This document shows positions 23,550 through 35,131 of a DNA stretch of 64,000 nucleotides, in pieces. Within the stretch, counting starts at the first letter, position 1; the number at the start of each line of letters is the position of its first letter. This DNA comes from Phlebiopsis flavidoalba (Eukaryota; Basidiomycota; Agaricomycetes; Polyporales; Phanerochaetaceae): the NCBI GenBank assembly GCA_035772785.1, contig JAOCPU010000050.1, positions 62,001-126,000 of the forward strand. The letters are read 5' to 3'. The notes beneath the pieces were generated by a model. That model was not told the origin of the DNA. It worked only from the letters and a program-made list of their open reading frames with translations, and searched no databases. The translations under genes and the position numbers were made by a program.

Positions 23550-25890
23550 CTAAACCGACACCTAAGCAAGTTCGTTTTGTACTGGATCCGTCTCCAAAGG
23601 ACTCGACTCGCTAGCACGGCGCCGTCGCCTTCTGTTTCACCTGTATCACGGGATTCAACTCCCATTGTACCCATTGCGGATTCAACTCCGCCGTCACCAA
23701 CCATGTACGATTCAATCTCCGCATGCCGTATTAGCGAAGTCCACCCAGGCGATCACCACTTCCGAGTCCAGAGCAGCATCAACGGCGACCGTAGTAGTGA
23801 CCGCGCGATGTTGGATAGTGGAGCCACTGGACTGTTCATCAACAAGCGCTACGCCGACAAGGGCTCGGCTTCCCACACAAACGTCTCCGGCAGTCGCTTC
23901 CGATCCACAACACATTGATGGGACAGATAACCAGTCCAGGCGTCATCACACACTTCGCCCGAGTACGACCTGGAGATCGGCCAGCACGACAAAGAATGGG
24001 ACTTCCTGATCACGGACATCGGACCCGAAGACGTCATCCTCGGACTTCCCTGGCTTCGAGATGCCAACCCCTCGATCGACTGGTCTGAGGGAGCACTCAG
24101 CATGGAAGCAGCCCAACGACCTCAGAAAGTCGAAGCCAATCGAAAGATACGACGCGCTTGGGCCCGTGCCGGACTCATGGAGAACGGAGACGAGCTCTGG
24201 ATGTGCGCCAGTTACACGTACTCCCAGAAGATCGCTGAAGAAGTCATCAGCCAGTCGAGAAGTCAAAAGCTTAAACTGCCCGAGTCCACAAGCGCCATAA
24301 GGCTAGAAGGAGTTAAGACCTAAAGTTCCTCAAACCTACAGAGTAAATAACATGTAGCGAAAACACATATCAGGACAAAGCACCCGCAATGAGTACCTCT
24401 GGCCCATGATCATCACAGCCTCAGGAGACGAAGTCAGCATGGATCCTCCGCCAAAGTAACAACAGTCCGCGGGTTGCCTAAACTGGCCTAACAACCCACG
24501 CAACATCTCCGAGACTAGTGTCCGAGGTCCTTCCTTGAGCTTCACATCAAATCAAAGAGAGAACTTCTATTCGCCGCTTCATCATGTCGACTTCTCACAG
24601 CGCACCTCGCACTAAAATAACGACCAACTTTGGGGAAATGATCCTCACCAAAAAGGTGTTGCAAATCGTTGCAGTGCGCTTGGACCGCCGTCGAAGGAAA
24701 GAAGAAATAGAGAAGCCGCCTTCTCGACCCTGAAGAAAGCATTCACCTCCCCTGCCCTAAGTCAATGGCCGCCTCTACGACCCCACGCCGTCTCCCTCCC
24801 CCCCGGCGTCCCCCCCCTCCCCACCGAGCAAACCTCACGATTGTCCGCCATGATCTAACTTCGCAACTGGAGCCGAGTGCTTTCACTCGCCAAGTGACCG
24901 ACGGGACACGCATGCGCCTCTGGCACCCTGTCGCAACTCCGGCCCTGAAACCATGAACGCACATGAACGAAACTACGCGATCTTATGACAAGGAGCTCAT
25001 GGCCGACTAGTTCCAGCGCGCGGACACTGGCGGGAAGCCCTTGCGCCACTCCCTTGACGGAGCTACCGGAAGTCACACGTTCCCCCTGTCCTCCCGACCA
25101 CATAAACAACCTCACCGACTTACTGGGACACAGGCCCGCGTTCTCCACACGCCCCGACCAAGCCCCGCGCCATCGGTACACTAGGCTCTCACGCTTCACA
25201 CACTCTTACCACACAACGTCGCTGCATAACCAACGGAAAGACCCATTGGGCAAGTCAGAGATGCCCTCACTCGCAGTGCCTCAGTCGAGGTTTCCGCAAA
25301 GTGCAGGAAGACAACCGCCAGGCCAAGTCTGCTACTCGTGACCGGCGCCCAGATCCATAGCATCTCCTGGCGCTACAGTCTATATCGCCGCCCGGAGGCT
25401 CCATTGTAACAGACCTCTCCCTCACTCGCCGCGGATACTGCCGGCCTTGCAGCCGGTCCACACACTCAATCCCAAATCAAAAAACTGAGGACAGGATTCG
25501 CGCTTTGCGTCAGCAAGGAAGCTGAAGTGGTCTCCGCACTAGAAGCCATGCGCCGGACTGGCCCACGAAGATTGGCCAACGGTGCCGCTGAATGGGAAAG
25601 AGGAAGACGGACTGTGTGTACTACCGAGGCAAGCTCTACGTTCCCCAACAACCTCGAGATCCGCCAGGAGATCCTGCCACGGCAGTGCCACGACTCGGTC
25701 ACAAACCGGCCACCCCTCGGGCGTAACCTCACCTCGAGCTTGTTGAGCGCCATACTGGTGGCCGCTGATGCGGGATTTTGTCAACAAGTACGTCCGCGGT
25801 GCGAACAGTGTCAGCGCTTCAAAAACCAGCGTCACATCCCAAAACCGGCCACCATGCCTATTGCGGTACCCGACCGGAGCGGCCCCTTCG
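23550..25890 (+). mobile_element. Ty3/gypsy-type LTR retrotransposon, decayed pol region
   Basis: The pol domains occur in canonical Ty3/gypsy order (protease, RT, RNase H, integrase). A retropepsin core with the active-site motif LDSGATG is at about 23810-23833, and ILGLPWLRDANPSIDW lies around 24030-24085. The 3' end of the reverse transcriptase shows AFSTLKKAFTSPAL at about 24718-24760. RNase H remains include SYDKELMAD (about 24980), LRHSLDGA and the DH.NNLTDLLG segment (about 25098-25130). The integrase zinc-binding region reads YVPNNLEIRQEILPRQCHDS (about 25640-25695) and ends CEQCQRFKN (about 25804-25830). Most of the RT and the integrase catalytic core are missing, and stops and frameshifts are frequent. 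It is not capable of autonomous movement as read. Confidence 0.85.
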
Positions 25891-26240
25891 GTCCAAAGGC
25901 ACAACACTTAGTCACAATAGATGACTCCTCGGAGTCCAGCCCCGCTTAGTCGTACATACTGACATGCTTACTCAGTCGCTGACTCAGGCATGACTCAGCA
26001 TTCCATTAGTTTCCATCTCTTTCTATGGACTTAGTAATCGATCCGGCGAACTAGTATTTAAGCGTAGTCTACCGCTGCCTAAGTCCTCATCTCGACCTCT
26101 TGGTCATTGGACTTAGGTAAGCTCCAACACTTGTACATACACGCACAATTCTAACCTTGGTCATTGGACTTAGCTCGACCCGCGTGCCGCTAACTCCCGA
26201 CTGAGATCTGTCGTGCACGGCCCTCGCTGCCTGCCGACAT
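25872..26240 (+). repeat. Probable 3' LTR region of the Ty3/gypsy element
   Basis: This follows the integrase remnant. It includes the 150-base segment also found at 18352-18513, then TATTTAAG (about 26055), a typical LTR core promoter. Two copies of CTTGGTCATTGGACTTAG are at about 26099 and 26157. No matching complete 5' LTR is found, so the ends are approximate. Confidence 0.5.
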
Positions 26241-26849
26241 CGAGTTCGTTTAGTTTTACCTTTTCTCGTTGTACCTTGAAAAACAAGATAAGTGTAGATA
26301 GTATAAAAGCTAACACCCTAACAAGAAACCTAACTGCAACTGACAACAGACAAACTGGAATACAGTAGAAAAACAGTCAGGAAACACCTAGGAAATACTT
26401 TAGGAAACATTCAAATCAAAGAAAACATTACTAACATTGAAAACTAGCTAAACATGGAAAATAAAAATAACACACAAGAACTACCACCAAGAAACCACCA
26501 GGAAACTCTCAAGAAATAGCCAAAAAACTGACAAAGCAAACAAAGTAATGTCGGAGCCTTGCAAAGTTTGCGTTTAAGAAACGCTTGTTAACCATTAATT
26601 GATTAGTTTGTGGTTCCTGGGGAGGTTTGTTTGTTTAAAAAACAATTCTTATTTGGTGCCTGGATTTTCCTCTGATGATATACAAAAAACAATCAGCTGG
26701 CAACACACGGTTTATTTTGTTTTTTTTTTGTGCAGCTGATGCACTGGTGGCCCGGTCAATCTAACGACTCATCTCTCAAACGTCCCCGAGTATCACGGCC
26801 GAGGACATCAATCAACGACCCTCGGGCGACATAAACCCAACATTCAACA
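26241..26849. other. A-rich right border of the inserted repeat block
   Basis: No gene is seen. The part at 26444-26528 looks like an inverted, diverged match to 16218-16308. The NRPS-like sequence resumes at about 26850. Confidence 0.35.
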
Positions 26850-28402
26850 AGCCCCTTGAAACGGCAAACGGCCTATCTACATGCAGCTCCTAATTGTGAT
26901 CATCATCCGGATCCTACTGGCAAGCGTCGAGTTCCCATTACTGTCCTCGGCATCGTCTACCACTCGAACGCTCCAGGTCGTTCGTGTGTATGCACTTTAT
27001 AAACGGAAACCATCATGGTGGTCCTTGCCGATCGTGCGCCTCTGGGAGAGCGTTGAGCGACTAGGAACTTGCACACAAGTTTTACTGACTGACTCTAAAT
27101 TGATCTGTGTTGGTGGTGACATGCGTCACCAAACCAGACCCTCGGTGTTCAAAATGTTGATTTGTTTGAAGAGGTATTATTTGAACATCACTCGCCTGCA
27201 TTCAAGACTAATAATGACTGTGGTTCCCATTGATAGATGATCAAAGTCAACGTAACCCATGTGGTCCACACATACGCATGTGGACCGTCAACGGTTTCAA
27301 TCTCCACTTTCGGCGTTCGACAATCATCTCTCGGGTCTCAAGCAGCTGATCGAGTTTTGCGCATCTTCCAAATCACCGCATCCGTCTCCTATTTGTTTTT
27401 TTTTTTTTTTTTATTTTTTTTTTTTTCTTTCTTTCCTCATACTTTTTTTTTTTTTTTTTTTTTTTTTTTGGCGTGGCACCAGTGGATGGGACACTAGCGC
27501 GATTCATTTTTACCAGAACGCCAGCTGCACAAACCCCGAAATTTTCATGACCAACGGGTACACAGCTTCCAAATACAGTCGCCGAGACGGTGGGTGTTGT
27601 CACGAAAACGACCCTGAACAAGGCTTCACGATTTTTTTTAGCTGCTACACGGCGCACATGAATTGGGGCTCGATGTCACCACAGTGCGCATTGGCCAAGC
27701 CTGCAGTGCACTCTCCACGGGGGCATGGGCAACCACTGAATGGGTCCCAGCTGTAGTCAAGTCCAGCATTGCATTGAACTTGCATGCCTAGACTGACAGG
27801 GGTATAAAATTTCTTTATATGAGCAAGATTTCAGGACTTACATAGACGCTTTAGAGCGTGGATTGGATACCTTTGGACTTTGTAGGACGTATCTATGCCG
27901 AATGGATCGCAGACATGAAAAATCTACCCCAATTGGTCAATATGGTTCATCCAAAAAACCAACGGCCGTGGTCTGTGATACTCGCAGGGATACTGGCTTC
28001 CATTGAGAACGACCTGCTCACAAATCCCTGTCACGGAATGGATTCAGAGGTTATCTGGACTTGCACAGGCCGCTACTAGAGATCAACTTAATGAAGCTGT
28101 GAGTATTGCATGCTCGACTGCGAGTCTTTGACTGACTGGAGACCCGTCTAGCCGGCTTCCAAGATACTCGACACGTTGGTCGCAATATCTACGCATTCCG
28201 CCACCCCACAGGACGAGGGCGTCAAATGAACTCGAATTGACTACTGTACAGTATGGACACCTCGCAATTTCTATCCATCAAGCGCAATTGCTCGCAGTAT
28301 GGAGCCTCTCACATTTGCAGACTATATGGGGTAGCATGGATGCAATACTGGCGTCAGATAGGATTTTTGCGCGAAGAGAGCTTAATCGGATCGGTAGCAT
28401 GA
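26850..28402 (+). pseudogene. NRPS-like adenylate-forming reductase, 3' part (thioester reductase domain)
   Basis: This NAD(P)H-dependent reductive-release domain would free the carrier-bound acyl group as an aldehyde or alcohol. A TGSTGxLG-like nucleotide-binding loop is readable across small indels at about 26908-26935, followed by VVRVYALYKRK (about 26972-27005) and DSKLICVGGDM (about 27092-27124). NVTHVVHTY is at 27246, then FDNHLSGLKQLIEFCASS (about 27317-27370), a T-rich tract, GYTASKY (the YxxxK catalytic motif, about 27557-27577) and WATTEWVPAVVKSSIALN (about 27729-27780). VDWIPLDFVGRIYAEW lies at about 27857-27905 and VHPKNQRPW at about 27943. The C-terminus reads VAWMQYWRQIGFLREES with TGA at 28400-28402, matching the usual end of A-T-R enzymes. 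It is the missing half of the gene at 13032-16095, in the same orientation. Confidence 0.8.
27391..27470 (+). repeat. T-rich tract inside the reductase domain
   Basis: About 80 bases of near-pure T replace the strand that normally reads RFLFVSS between PHPSPI and GWDTS. It is the same kind of tract as at 14993-15524, in the same gene and on the same strand. Confidence 0.8.
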
Positions 28403-28850
28403 CCTGATGAGATATACCAAAATACCGTAAATACTGTTCGGGCCTTCAGAGCAACAAACTCCTCTCTGGTCATTGATAATCATAGATCATTCCTCAGTAC
28501 ATGTGTGAGATAGAGGACGCGCGGGAGAGCCTGGGATCCGGGAGCGAGGTGAGTCCCGGTGGGTATGCCAAATGCTCGATACAATGTCCCTGAGATATGA
28601 GGGGCCTGCAAACCAGACCAAGTATTCGTAAACAGTGGCAGGATTGCGAATAATAAAACATCAATGTTGATGGTAATTGAATGATAGTGCTGTCCTTATT
28701 CATACGCTCATAGTAGTTGGGGAATGTGGCCGAGTGGAACGTGGTCACCACAAGACTGTCTAGTCTCGTTCTCAGATCTTATGGAGGCAGATGCTTACTG
28801 CGTAAGCATCGTATCAGTGTGTAATAACAATCGGGGCTTGGAATTACGTG
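28403..28850. other. Gene-free stretch after the NRPS-like gene
   Basis: No coding signal or repeat is recognised; presumably 3' flank of the NRPS-like gene. Confidence 0.4.
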
Positions 28851-29710
28851 CAGAGACATAGTCTCGTACCCAGACCCTGGAGTAAGTAATCTAAGTAGTG
28901 GAAGTAAGCAATTTCGATCCGACCGGAACTAACCTCTAGGGTCTGGTGACTTTCGATCGGACGGTTGTCGGCCACTGTGGGTGTACATCACGTGCGCCTG
29001 CAGGTAAGCAGAGCGAATGTAGTGCATAACTTCACATGTATTGAAGGCCCAAAGACTTCATCATCTCCGCCCACTGCAGACTACAATGGTGCTACTGAAG
29101 CTGGCGCTTAATCCATGGGTCTTCTCTCAGTTTGTCCCTCTGGCTCTTTCACGCCTACGCCGCTATATTATGACTTTTGAGCCTCTTGAAAAATCGTATA
29201 AAACATATAATAGACATGTAAATGAAACACAGATGACCAAATTTGTTTTGTAGCGCAGTGTGCGCCAAGATGCCACCTTGACCCAGGGCCAGGATCAGAC
29301 TTCTGCGTAAACTCATTGCCGTTCAGGAAAGGTTTTAAATTTCATAAGATTCAGAGACTGCGCTCTAGCAAACTAGGCCATGTATATTGAAGGTATAACT
29401 GAGGGCTGGATGGCATGCTGTCATGCGCGAAAAAAAAACGCGGGTCACAAAACTGTTGCTTACTCTTTGCTGACCGCTTACTGACCCAGATACAAATGGG
29501 ACGTGCACGTGTGATGTACACCCACACGGTCACCCGTCCGAGACTCCGAATCGGTCGGATCGTGAAAGTCACCAGACCCTCTGCCCGCGTCCGAGGACCG
29601 AGTTTACTAACTCATTAGATTAGTTACAGTGGTTACTCTACTATACATCGGGCAGAGGTACGGCTGGGGACGAGACTAGCAGAGACATTAGTCTCGTCCC
29701 CAGACATTAT
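28851..29710. mobile_element. Foldback/TIR element, AGTCTCGT family, copy A
   Basis: The left arm (28851-29005) and the reverse complement of the right arm (about 29500-29710) share TAGTCTCGT, GGGTCTGGTGACTTTC-like sequence followed by CGATC...GGACGG, and GGGTGTACATCAC. This gives inverted arms of about 150-200 bases round a 500-base middle with no recognised gene. The segment 28861-28948 also matches the short element at 40479-40654 in reverse. The right end carries a strong hairpin (29664-29703). Confidence 0.6.
29664..29703. repeat. Perfect 15-bp hairpin at the end of the foldback element
   Basis: CTGGGGACGAGACTA (29664-29678) and its exact reverse complement (29689-29703) are separated by ten bases. 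As DNA or RNA this is a very stable stem. It is probably the terminal structure of the surrounding element, not a terminator. Confidence 0.8.
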
Positions 29711-29763
29711 TAACTTACGCCCGCGTAGTGTTATCATGTAATGAATTCAAACTGATAGCGATT

Positions 29764-29935
29764 CTTTCCAGATGATGGCTTTAGCGAACCATGGTCAAGA
29801 AACGAACTCTGAAGCAAGTAAGTGAGACCTAATGGAACAGAGTGGGTGGAAACTAGCCAGAGTTCACCAAAGCGCAGCCAGTGCTTGGGGTACCCAGAAA
29901 GCAATCGGCATCCCCTCTCAAAGGAATAGATTGGG
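29764..29935 (+). pseudogene. O-methyltransferase C-terminal fragment (duplicate of copy 1)
   Basis: About 140 bases (29764-29903) nearly repeat 2171-2303. The match includes the intron 3' end TTTCCAG, then ATGATGGCTTTAG, and later the stretch encoding SGWKLA and VHQSAASAWGTQK. Because the intron border is included, this is a DNA-level duplication and not a retrocopy. Only the last exon is present. It sits directly after the foldback element. Confidence 0.8.
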
Positions 29936-30239
29936 ATTGAGGGGTCGTTGTCGGTCTTGTTCGTAGATTAAACAAATGGAAATTGCCGCAATCTATTATT
30001 GTACAATTGGCGAGTCCTCGGAATACTACCTTATGGCTGGTACATGTGAAGCAAACAAACAAACAGCGAGTAAGCAACAGCGCATGCGGATTGCTGTGTC
30101 AACGAAAGATGGTGGAGCCCGGCGTAGGGTGATATGAACAATATTATCAGTCACCAGGAGTGGAGGGGGATTAGCAAAGCCTACATCAATTACACTGACG
30201 ATATACAAGTCCTTCCGATGACTGGCTCCGAGATTCGCT
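29936..30239. other. Gene-free stretch
   Basis: No gene is recognised. It contains the 3' flank of the leftward VWA gene. Confidence 0.35.
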
Positions 30240-31937
30240 CTAGGTATGAGACGCCGTTGTTCTCGCCATGCGCTCTGCATTGCAATCCTGCGAGCCTGAA
30301 TCGAGCGTGATTGAATCCTCCACCAAACCTATCTTCTGCCTACCGTCGTCGAAACTCTTGACGTTTTCCACCTCCTCCTCGTCATCGTGTCCATCGTCTA
30401 TCATCCTGCTGCAGAGCTACGCATGCCCCCGAAAGCAGCTTTCACCGCCCGCGAGGGAGAAAGGAGTTGTAGCGACAGCTGTGCCGAAGACGCTAGCGGT
30501 CTTCGGCGCGCGCCGAACGCTGCAAAATCGGTGACGACCTTGCGTGGTGGGGAGGATGATGTCAATGTTGGGGGCAGATAGTAGTGATCATCGAAGAAGA
30601 TTTGCGAGCAGGGAGGGTAGGGGGTGTATGGTGATCCGTAACCCTCTGTTCGAAAGCCATGCGAGCGTGAAGATACTTTTCGGTAAAACGAGTACCCGGT
30701 ACCTACGACGGCCAGTGAATACCTACGCACGGTTGTCAATATTGTAAGGCTCACCCGTTTAAGTTTGGTTCCTTGCGTCTGCCAGGGTAGGTGCATGAGT
30801 GTACACTTGCACATTGTGCTTCGCCTCTTCCGATTCCCGATATATACTCTCGATGACGACGCGTTTCGTACTCTCGTTTCGGAGCAAAAGTCGCTCGTGA
30901 AGCTCACGAGCGACGTCGTCTACGCTCTCGTTTATTCCCGAGTATGCGCTGGGAGACAGCTTGGCCAACTTCTCGGACGAGTCGCTCCATATCCAGGTTT
31001 TCGAGAACACTTCCAACGATAGCATGTGTGAGCAGATCCGCGGTAGTCAGCGGAAGCATCAATCCAGAAGTAATATTTGTTATTGCTTGGTAGAAGTCCG
31101 TCGCGTACTGCTCTCGAGATGAGAACCATTCAAATGAGATCGTAGATGGGTGAGCGTACCGAGTATCCGCTCAAGGCCGGCTCACAAGCAACAAAGAACT
31201 AGACGGATGGAATGGGTTAGATTGCGCGAGACGTGTAACATGAGCTTCTCGTACCAAAACTATTCCCCGACTAGCCATGCCCCCGCGCGATCAGCAAGGG
31301 ATCATTACCATCCGGGGATCCATCGTCGAATCCTAATTTCGAGACTTCAGGTCAGTGTGACGACGGTATGGGGACCGGAAAGGCTCACCATCTCCGTACT
31401 CTCCAATCCCATGAGGAGGCGCGTCTGCGATTAACACAACCACCATCTTGCTGGCCTCAGGCCGCCAATCCATGTTGAGTGCTTCCGCCAACGCCGCAGT
31501 TACAGCCTCGGGGCCATCGCCACCACCACTCGCGTAAAGAGTTCCTAGGTTCTTCTCGACCTGATAAATGTCCGAAGAGAACCCAAAGTTCTTCGTGACG
31601 TATGTATGATCTTGAGGTGGGTGGTCACGGTATGCGACCAGGCCAATGCGAAGATCTTCTTGAGCTTGAAGCTTTCCAGACTCGAATATGTGCTGTGAGA
31701 TGGCTTGGATGTTCTTTGTCGCTGACGTTATGTAGCTTCCCTGACTTCCGGTACAGTCTTGCACGAATACCAGGTCTCTAGCCATTGAAACGGATGTCAG
31801 CAGCACGGCAGTGTGGAGGCCACGAGTACATACAGCATCTTCTTGTCCCCCGTATTTTGTGTGGCCTGGTTCTGGTATTGCTCAGCAGCCTGTTGAAACA
31901 CAGCAGCCGCAGACTCAAACTCCATGTCTTCATCCAT
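30240..31937 (-). CDS. von Willebrand factor type A domain protein (fungal)
   Basis: The start at 31937 gives MDEDMEFESAAAVFQQAAEQ. An intron at 31833-31778 joins in phase to LDLVFVQDCTGSQGSYI, a VWA domain whose metal-binding-site region reads D-C-T-G-S. Further landmarks are GLVAYRDHPPQDHTYVTKNF, YASGGGDGPEAVTAALAEAL and MVVVLIADAPPHGIGEYGDG. After short introns come VACEPALSGY and YATDFYQAITNITSGLMLPL, then VLENLDMERLVREVG and VDDVARELHERLLLRNEST. The C-terminal third is Pro/Ser-rich and its end is uncertain. Family members combine a VWA domain with a helical tail; the precise function is unknown. Two one-base shifts, in a GGGGG run near 31280 and a GGG run near 30930, break the frame and look like homopolymer errors. 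GEM1 lies about 440 bases upstream on the same strand. Confidence 0.8.
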
Positions 31938-32377
31938 GATGGTGCAGGTATAGCCAGTCTTGAATCAGTCGAAATAAGCCGTCGTGGGTCGTACCCAGTT
32001 GCTATGCAAACCTTTGAAGGATTAGAAACAGAAATCGCGAGGTTTGCGAATCGATGGTGGAAGTGGTGGTTGAAGGGGCGATTTTTCGACTTATTGTGAA
32101 TGAATTGGTCGATGTATACATGCTCAGCTCTGACGATGGCCACGCCTCTAACGCCTGGCCACCTTCGGATCTAGCCGAGTCGCTCAGGGCTGCCTCAAGA
32201 CTCCCTCGATTCAGAAATCGGTCAAAATAGTGAGATGAATAGCGATAGTACAGAGCTGTAGGATAACTATATAACGAGTCAGACTATTCACAAGACGAAA
32301 TCTAGAGCTCTCTCCGTGCGCTGCCAAATACCCAACTTGCCCACTGGCCGAACCATCCGGGGCCAAAAGCTCCTGGT

Positions 32378-35131
32378 CTACTGAACGTCCGGTAGACATA
32401 GTAACAAACTCGTCGTGAGACCTCCCATGACAGCACCTATTGTAACGTAACTCTTGAATTTCGCCGCAGCTGACACCACGCGATCAGCGCCGCCGGGGAA
32501 AGCATTGGGATGGTATCTGTTGCAGACACGACATCGTAAATGGTACAGATGGAGTCAGGAACACGAGATCGATGACGGCAAGTCAGCACATGCTGCGGGA
32601 TCAATGTGGATAGAACGCACGGGTCGATTTGCAGTCGTGCAGACGGTGCGGAAGACCTCTGCCATCTCGCCTGCCTTGACGCTGACCGCGACAGGGACTT
32701 GCAGGTTCAACCGCTGGCAGTATACGTCAGGCTGCACCTCGTGTCGCTGCGGAACATCAATTAGTACCTCTTTCGCGTCTTCCTGCGGGACACGTGAATT
32801 AATCTCACCTGCAGAGCGAGGGTCTAGGTCCGATTTTCGTAGCAACAAAGACTGCAGGAATGTGGTCTAGGGCTGTATTTGTTGCTAGACGCTATCAATG
32901 AGAAAACGATAGCGTGCGGTAAACGCAATGGGCCTCACCCGGAGGTTACTAATGTATGAAAAAGAGTTCGTGTCACTTGAGTCGTAAACATAGACAATGA
33001 CGTCTGCCATATCCGTCTTCTTCGAGCTCTTCAAGACTTCAGCCTCATACCTAGACCCAAACTCTTGTAGCTACGGGGGAGCGAATTAGCGTGAACCTAG
33101 GATCAAATACTGTGTTTTCTGGCTCACCACGAGGTAGACTTCTCTTCCGTCAAGGTCTACACTATTTACCACACTGTTCATGCGTTTCGTCGGCTCGTAC
33201 TGTTCATTGAACTGTCTTGCGACGAACGCCCGCAACAGCGAAGTCTTCCCAGAGCCAGCTGCGCCGATCACATACCCCAGGAGGACGTTCCGTCTAAGCT
33301 TGCCCTTTTTCTCCGTTCGCTCTTGCGTGATGGGGTGATGAGGCAGTGCAGAGGTCCGCGGTGTACCTGCGTAACCGAGGTAGGCCAGATACTCCCCAGA
33401 GTTGTTCGATAATTGAGAAAGAGTAGTCATGCTGTATATGCGCGTCTTGCATTAGATGGAACGAAGGGAGAGGCGCTTAGAGACCGCACCTCCACTGCGC
33501 TAGCCACCCCTGCAATGTTATACGACCAGCTTCACTTGTAACGGTTGTATCTGGGAATTTGTTATTTGCCCAAGGATTTCCTGGAGAAGTACTGAAGAGG
33601 CCTTCCAAACTCTGTCTGATTGAGATCGCCATCTGTGTCCTAGTGACGGGACTTATTAAATGAGAGTGATCACGCCTATGGACACAATACAGCTACCTTG
33701 TCATACGCCTGGAATGTTTCTGTGAAAAAACTTGACGCCTAGCGGACTTAACTCTACTGTCGAATCGTGGGGGACGTCGAACCTTGAGAGATCAAATGAG
33801 GACGTGGCAGCGATGAGTAGGGAGATGGCACACTTTGGGTACAAAAAGTCTTCCGTGAGCTTGAGGTCTTCTCCGTAGCCAAACCTGCGCAGCACAGTCC
33901 ACGTAGTCTCTTGCCGGCCTTGTTGAATGAAGGAGGTCAAGAGATACAGAAAACCGTCCTCGGTCAAGCCGCCTTCGCGTACACCACCAGGAACATGCGC
34001 TTGCACTTGTTCCTTGATTCCTTCGAGCTCCTGGGCCTGCAAGGGAGTGTCGAAGCATTTACGCTATCTGAGTGTCAGATCAGAAGCAGAGTAAATGTCC
34101 GTTCTACTGTACCTGAAACTCATTCAACTCTGCGCTGTCGAGTAGTCCATCCTTGTTCAGATCACAGAGTTTGAAACACCCGGCGTAAAGCTGCAACACA
34201 CTCTTTCTTGAGAATCTAGCGCAACCTCACAGTTCGAGATCGTGCGGCTGCTGGAGAATCGGACGTCACGTACGTGATCTCGAGAGTCGTAAAGCGGGGC
34301 AGTGGGGTGCAAGACCGCCTTTTGCGCGAGGTAGAAGACTTCAGGGGACATTGAGCGGCAGTTTGGCAGAACACTCTACACATGTGTCGACTTCCTATGT
34401 CGCTGAGGATCAAGTACGCGGCGTGAGAGAGCGCGGAGCTCACCTTGAATTCATTCATTATCGGCAGCACTTCATGTTCCAAGGCTTCATTCGTGACTTC
34501 GCCGCCTCTGAGGTCCATTTTATTGCCCACTAATATGACAGGTACCTGGGGACAGATTTAGAATGCATTGGGGCACCTAACATCCCATGGCGCAGTACGG
34601 GACAAGTAAGGGACAGAGAGCTTACGTTGACGCCCAAAGATCGAAAGCATGGCAGCCAATAGGTTGGTATTCGGTCAAAGGAGTTAGGGTTGTCTATGGC
34701 GATCTACCACACAGATAACGTGGGCTTTACGAATCTCCGACTCCAAGTGTGGACGGTCCTGAGGCGTACCTGCACAAAATGTCAAAGGGGCGTCGAGCCG
34801 CGAAAGCTGAGGACGAACAGCCTGTGTCCACTATATAGGTCGTAACATTCTCCGGAGTGACTTCTGGCGGTATGGTAACCTCTGGGACAACATGCTGCAC
34901 CTAGGAAGCCCGGGTCATTACGTGCTGAGTGTAATTTACTATAAAAGCTCAGAATTACTCACGTGTGGAACAAAAGACTCTTTAATGAGAGAGGTGACTA
35001 TAGTACTCTTTACCAACGCCCTCTGTTTTGCGAAAATGACCCAAAGGTAGTGAGCTCAGGTTGAGGTCAGTGAGAGACTACATCGCTCACCGTCGCCGAC
35101 GAGAAGAATGCGCACAGTTATCTCTCCTCAT
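32378..35131 (-). CDS. GEM1: Mitochondrial Rho GTPase (Miro/Gem1)
   Basis: This outer-mitochondrial-membrane GTPase acts in mitochondrial inheritance and ER-mitochondria contact. MRRD then TVRILLVGD open the first GTPase domain, and GVGK...[14 protein letters not shown] follows after an intron. [40 protein letters not shown] and the NKMD nucleotide-specificity motif with [20 protein letters not shown] (about 34445-34530) come next. An EF-hand loop [14 protein letters not shown] is at about 34130-34165, followed by the ligand-of-Ca region [18 protein letters not shown] and [12 protein letters not shown] (about 33860-33965). The second GTPase has the P-loop [15 protein letters not shown] (about 33205-33250). 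After [20 protein letters not shown], a single C-terminal membrane helix ([20 protein letters not shown]) precedes a stop at 32378. This is the full family architecture. One-base insertions (GATAACTG near the start, GGTAAAGAG in the P-loop) break the frame. Confidence 0.9.

Noticed and set aside
30401..30907. 168-codon minus-strand open frame as a separate gene
   Set aside because: It runs out of phase over the C-terminal region of the VWA gene; the N-terminal part is a shadow of the helical tail in another frame.
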